Assembly (NCBI GenBank): GCA_947458985.1 | Contig: CANHBA010000014.1 | Coordinates: 1 to 20,403 of the forward strand | Direction: 5' to 3' | DNA: 20,403 nucleotides | From: Flavobacteriales bacterium | GTDB taxonomy: Bacteria; Bacteroidota; Bacteroidia; Flavobacteriales_D; Crocinitomicaceae | Shown: in pieces, positions 20,256-20,403 of the stretch | Layout: each line of letters opens with the position of its first letter | Numbering within the stretch: the stretch's first letter is position 1 | Notes under the pieces: model-generated | What the model saw: the letters and a program-made list of their open reading frames with translations, nothing else | Told to the model about the DNA's origin: nothing | The model's database searches: none | Made by a program: the position numbers and the translations under genes

Positions 20256-20403
20256 CTACTCCACCTTCGTGTATTTCAAAATACAAGTTCCAGGAATACC
20301 GAAAGCAGAATTCCAAACCAAGTTTTTGTAGGAAAATTTGATTTTAAAGGCATTTGCCTCGTCGTTCATTTCACCAACGGCAGTCAAGCGTGTTGTCCAA
20401 AGA
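20256..20403 (-). CDS. C-terminal end of an unknown protein (5' truncated at window edge)
   Basis: On the minus strand a frame runs from the window edge (first full codon at 20402) to TAG at 20258-20256, giving 48 residues that end GIPGTCILKYTKVE. It is too short for the usual 60-residue cut-off. The alternation of hydrophobic and polar residues (FKIKFSYKNLVW, CILKYTKVE) suggests a beta-strand protein such as a lipocalin-like or barrel end. It lies 107 nt upstream of the T9SS type A gene on the same strand. No family can be named. Confidence 0.5.
   Translation of the reverse strand, partial: LWTTRLTAVGEMNDEANAFKIKFSYKNLVWNSAFGIPGTCILKYTKVE

Overview
The window looks like the chromosome of a free-living member of the phylum Bacteroidetes, most likely order Flavobacteriales (Crocinitomicaceae/Cryomorphaceae-like; the family is only a guess). 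The evidence is two proteins with type IX secretion (T9SS) C-terminal sorting domains, one gliding-associated type B and one type A; a multidomain OmpA protein built like the T9SS component PorE; SprB repeats; the Bacteroidetes gene string parA-parB-DUF5683-dapB-lepB-wbqC; hardly any Shine-Dalgarno sequences; and many copies of the Bacteroidetes -7 promoter box TAnnTTTG close to start codons. I see no transposase, integrase, phage gene or CRISPR array. Most genes are ordinary chromosomal ones.

Layout. 1-313: tail of a secreted unknown protein. 336-2582: large secreted adhesin-like protein with a reelin-like domain, three SprB repeats and a type B sorting domain. 2604-4876: FlaA1/WbpM-type nucleotide-sugar 4,6-dehydratase overlapping a hotdog thioesterase. 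4888-5811: secreted MORN-like repeat protein, meeting tail to tail with a TauE/SafE permease (5795-6544, minus). That permease is divergent from L-threonine aldolase (6581-7597), with two -7 boxes back to back between them. 7629-9665: PorE-like OmpA protein. 9877-10233 (minus): ribosomal protein L19 with a clear terminator. 10326-10712 (minus): small FHA-like, tail-anchored protein. 10874-16296: the six-gene string for chromosome segregation (parA, parB), an envelope protein (DUF5683), lysine/peptidoglycan precursor synthesis (dapB), signal peptidase I (lepB) and a WbqC protein. 16249-17118 (minus): SdiA-regulated-like propeller whose end overlaps wbqC by 48 nt. 17217-17912: outer-membrane beta-barrel-like protein, convergent with shikimate kinase (17917-18414, minus). 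18529-18601: tRNA-Lys(UUU) with promoter and terminator. 18602-18912: non-coding, with a duplicated hairpin element. 18913-20148 (minus): T9SS cargo with three tandem ~95-residue repeats and a type A sorting domain. 20256-20403 (minus): tail of another unknown protein.

How the genes fit together. Many products belong to the cell envelope: LepB cleaves the signal peptides of the exported proteins seen here, the PorE-like protein could link peptidoglycan to the T9SS, and the type A and B proteins would be its cargo. The least explained features are the duplicated hairpin element after tRNA-Lys, the -7 boxes lying 3-7 nt before several start codons (suggesting leaderless or near-leaderless mRNAs), the reelin-like domain in a T9SS cargo, and the small FHA-like membrane protein beside parA. 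I did not find a clearly new multigene system.
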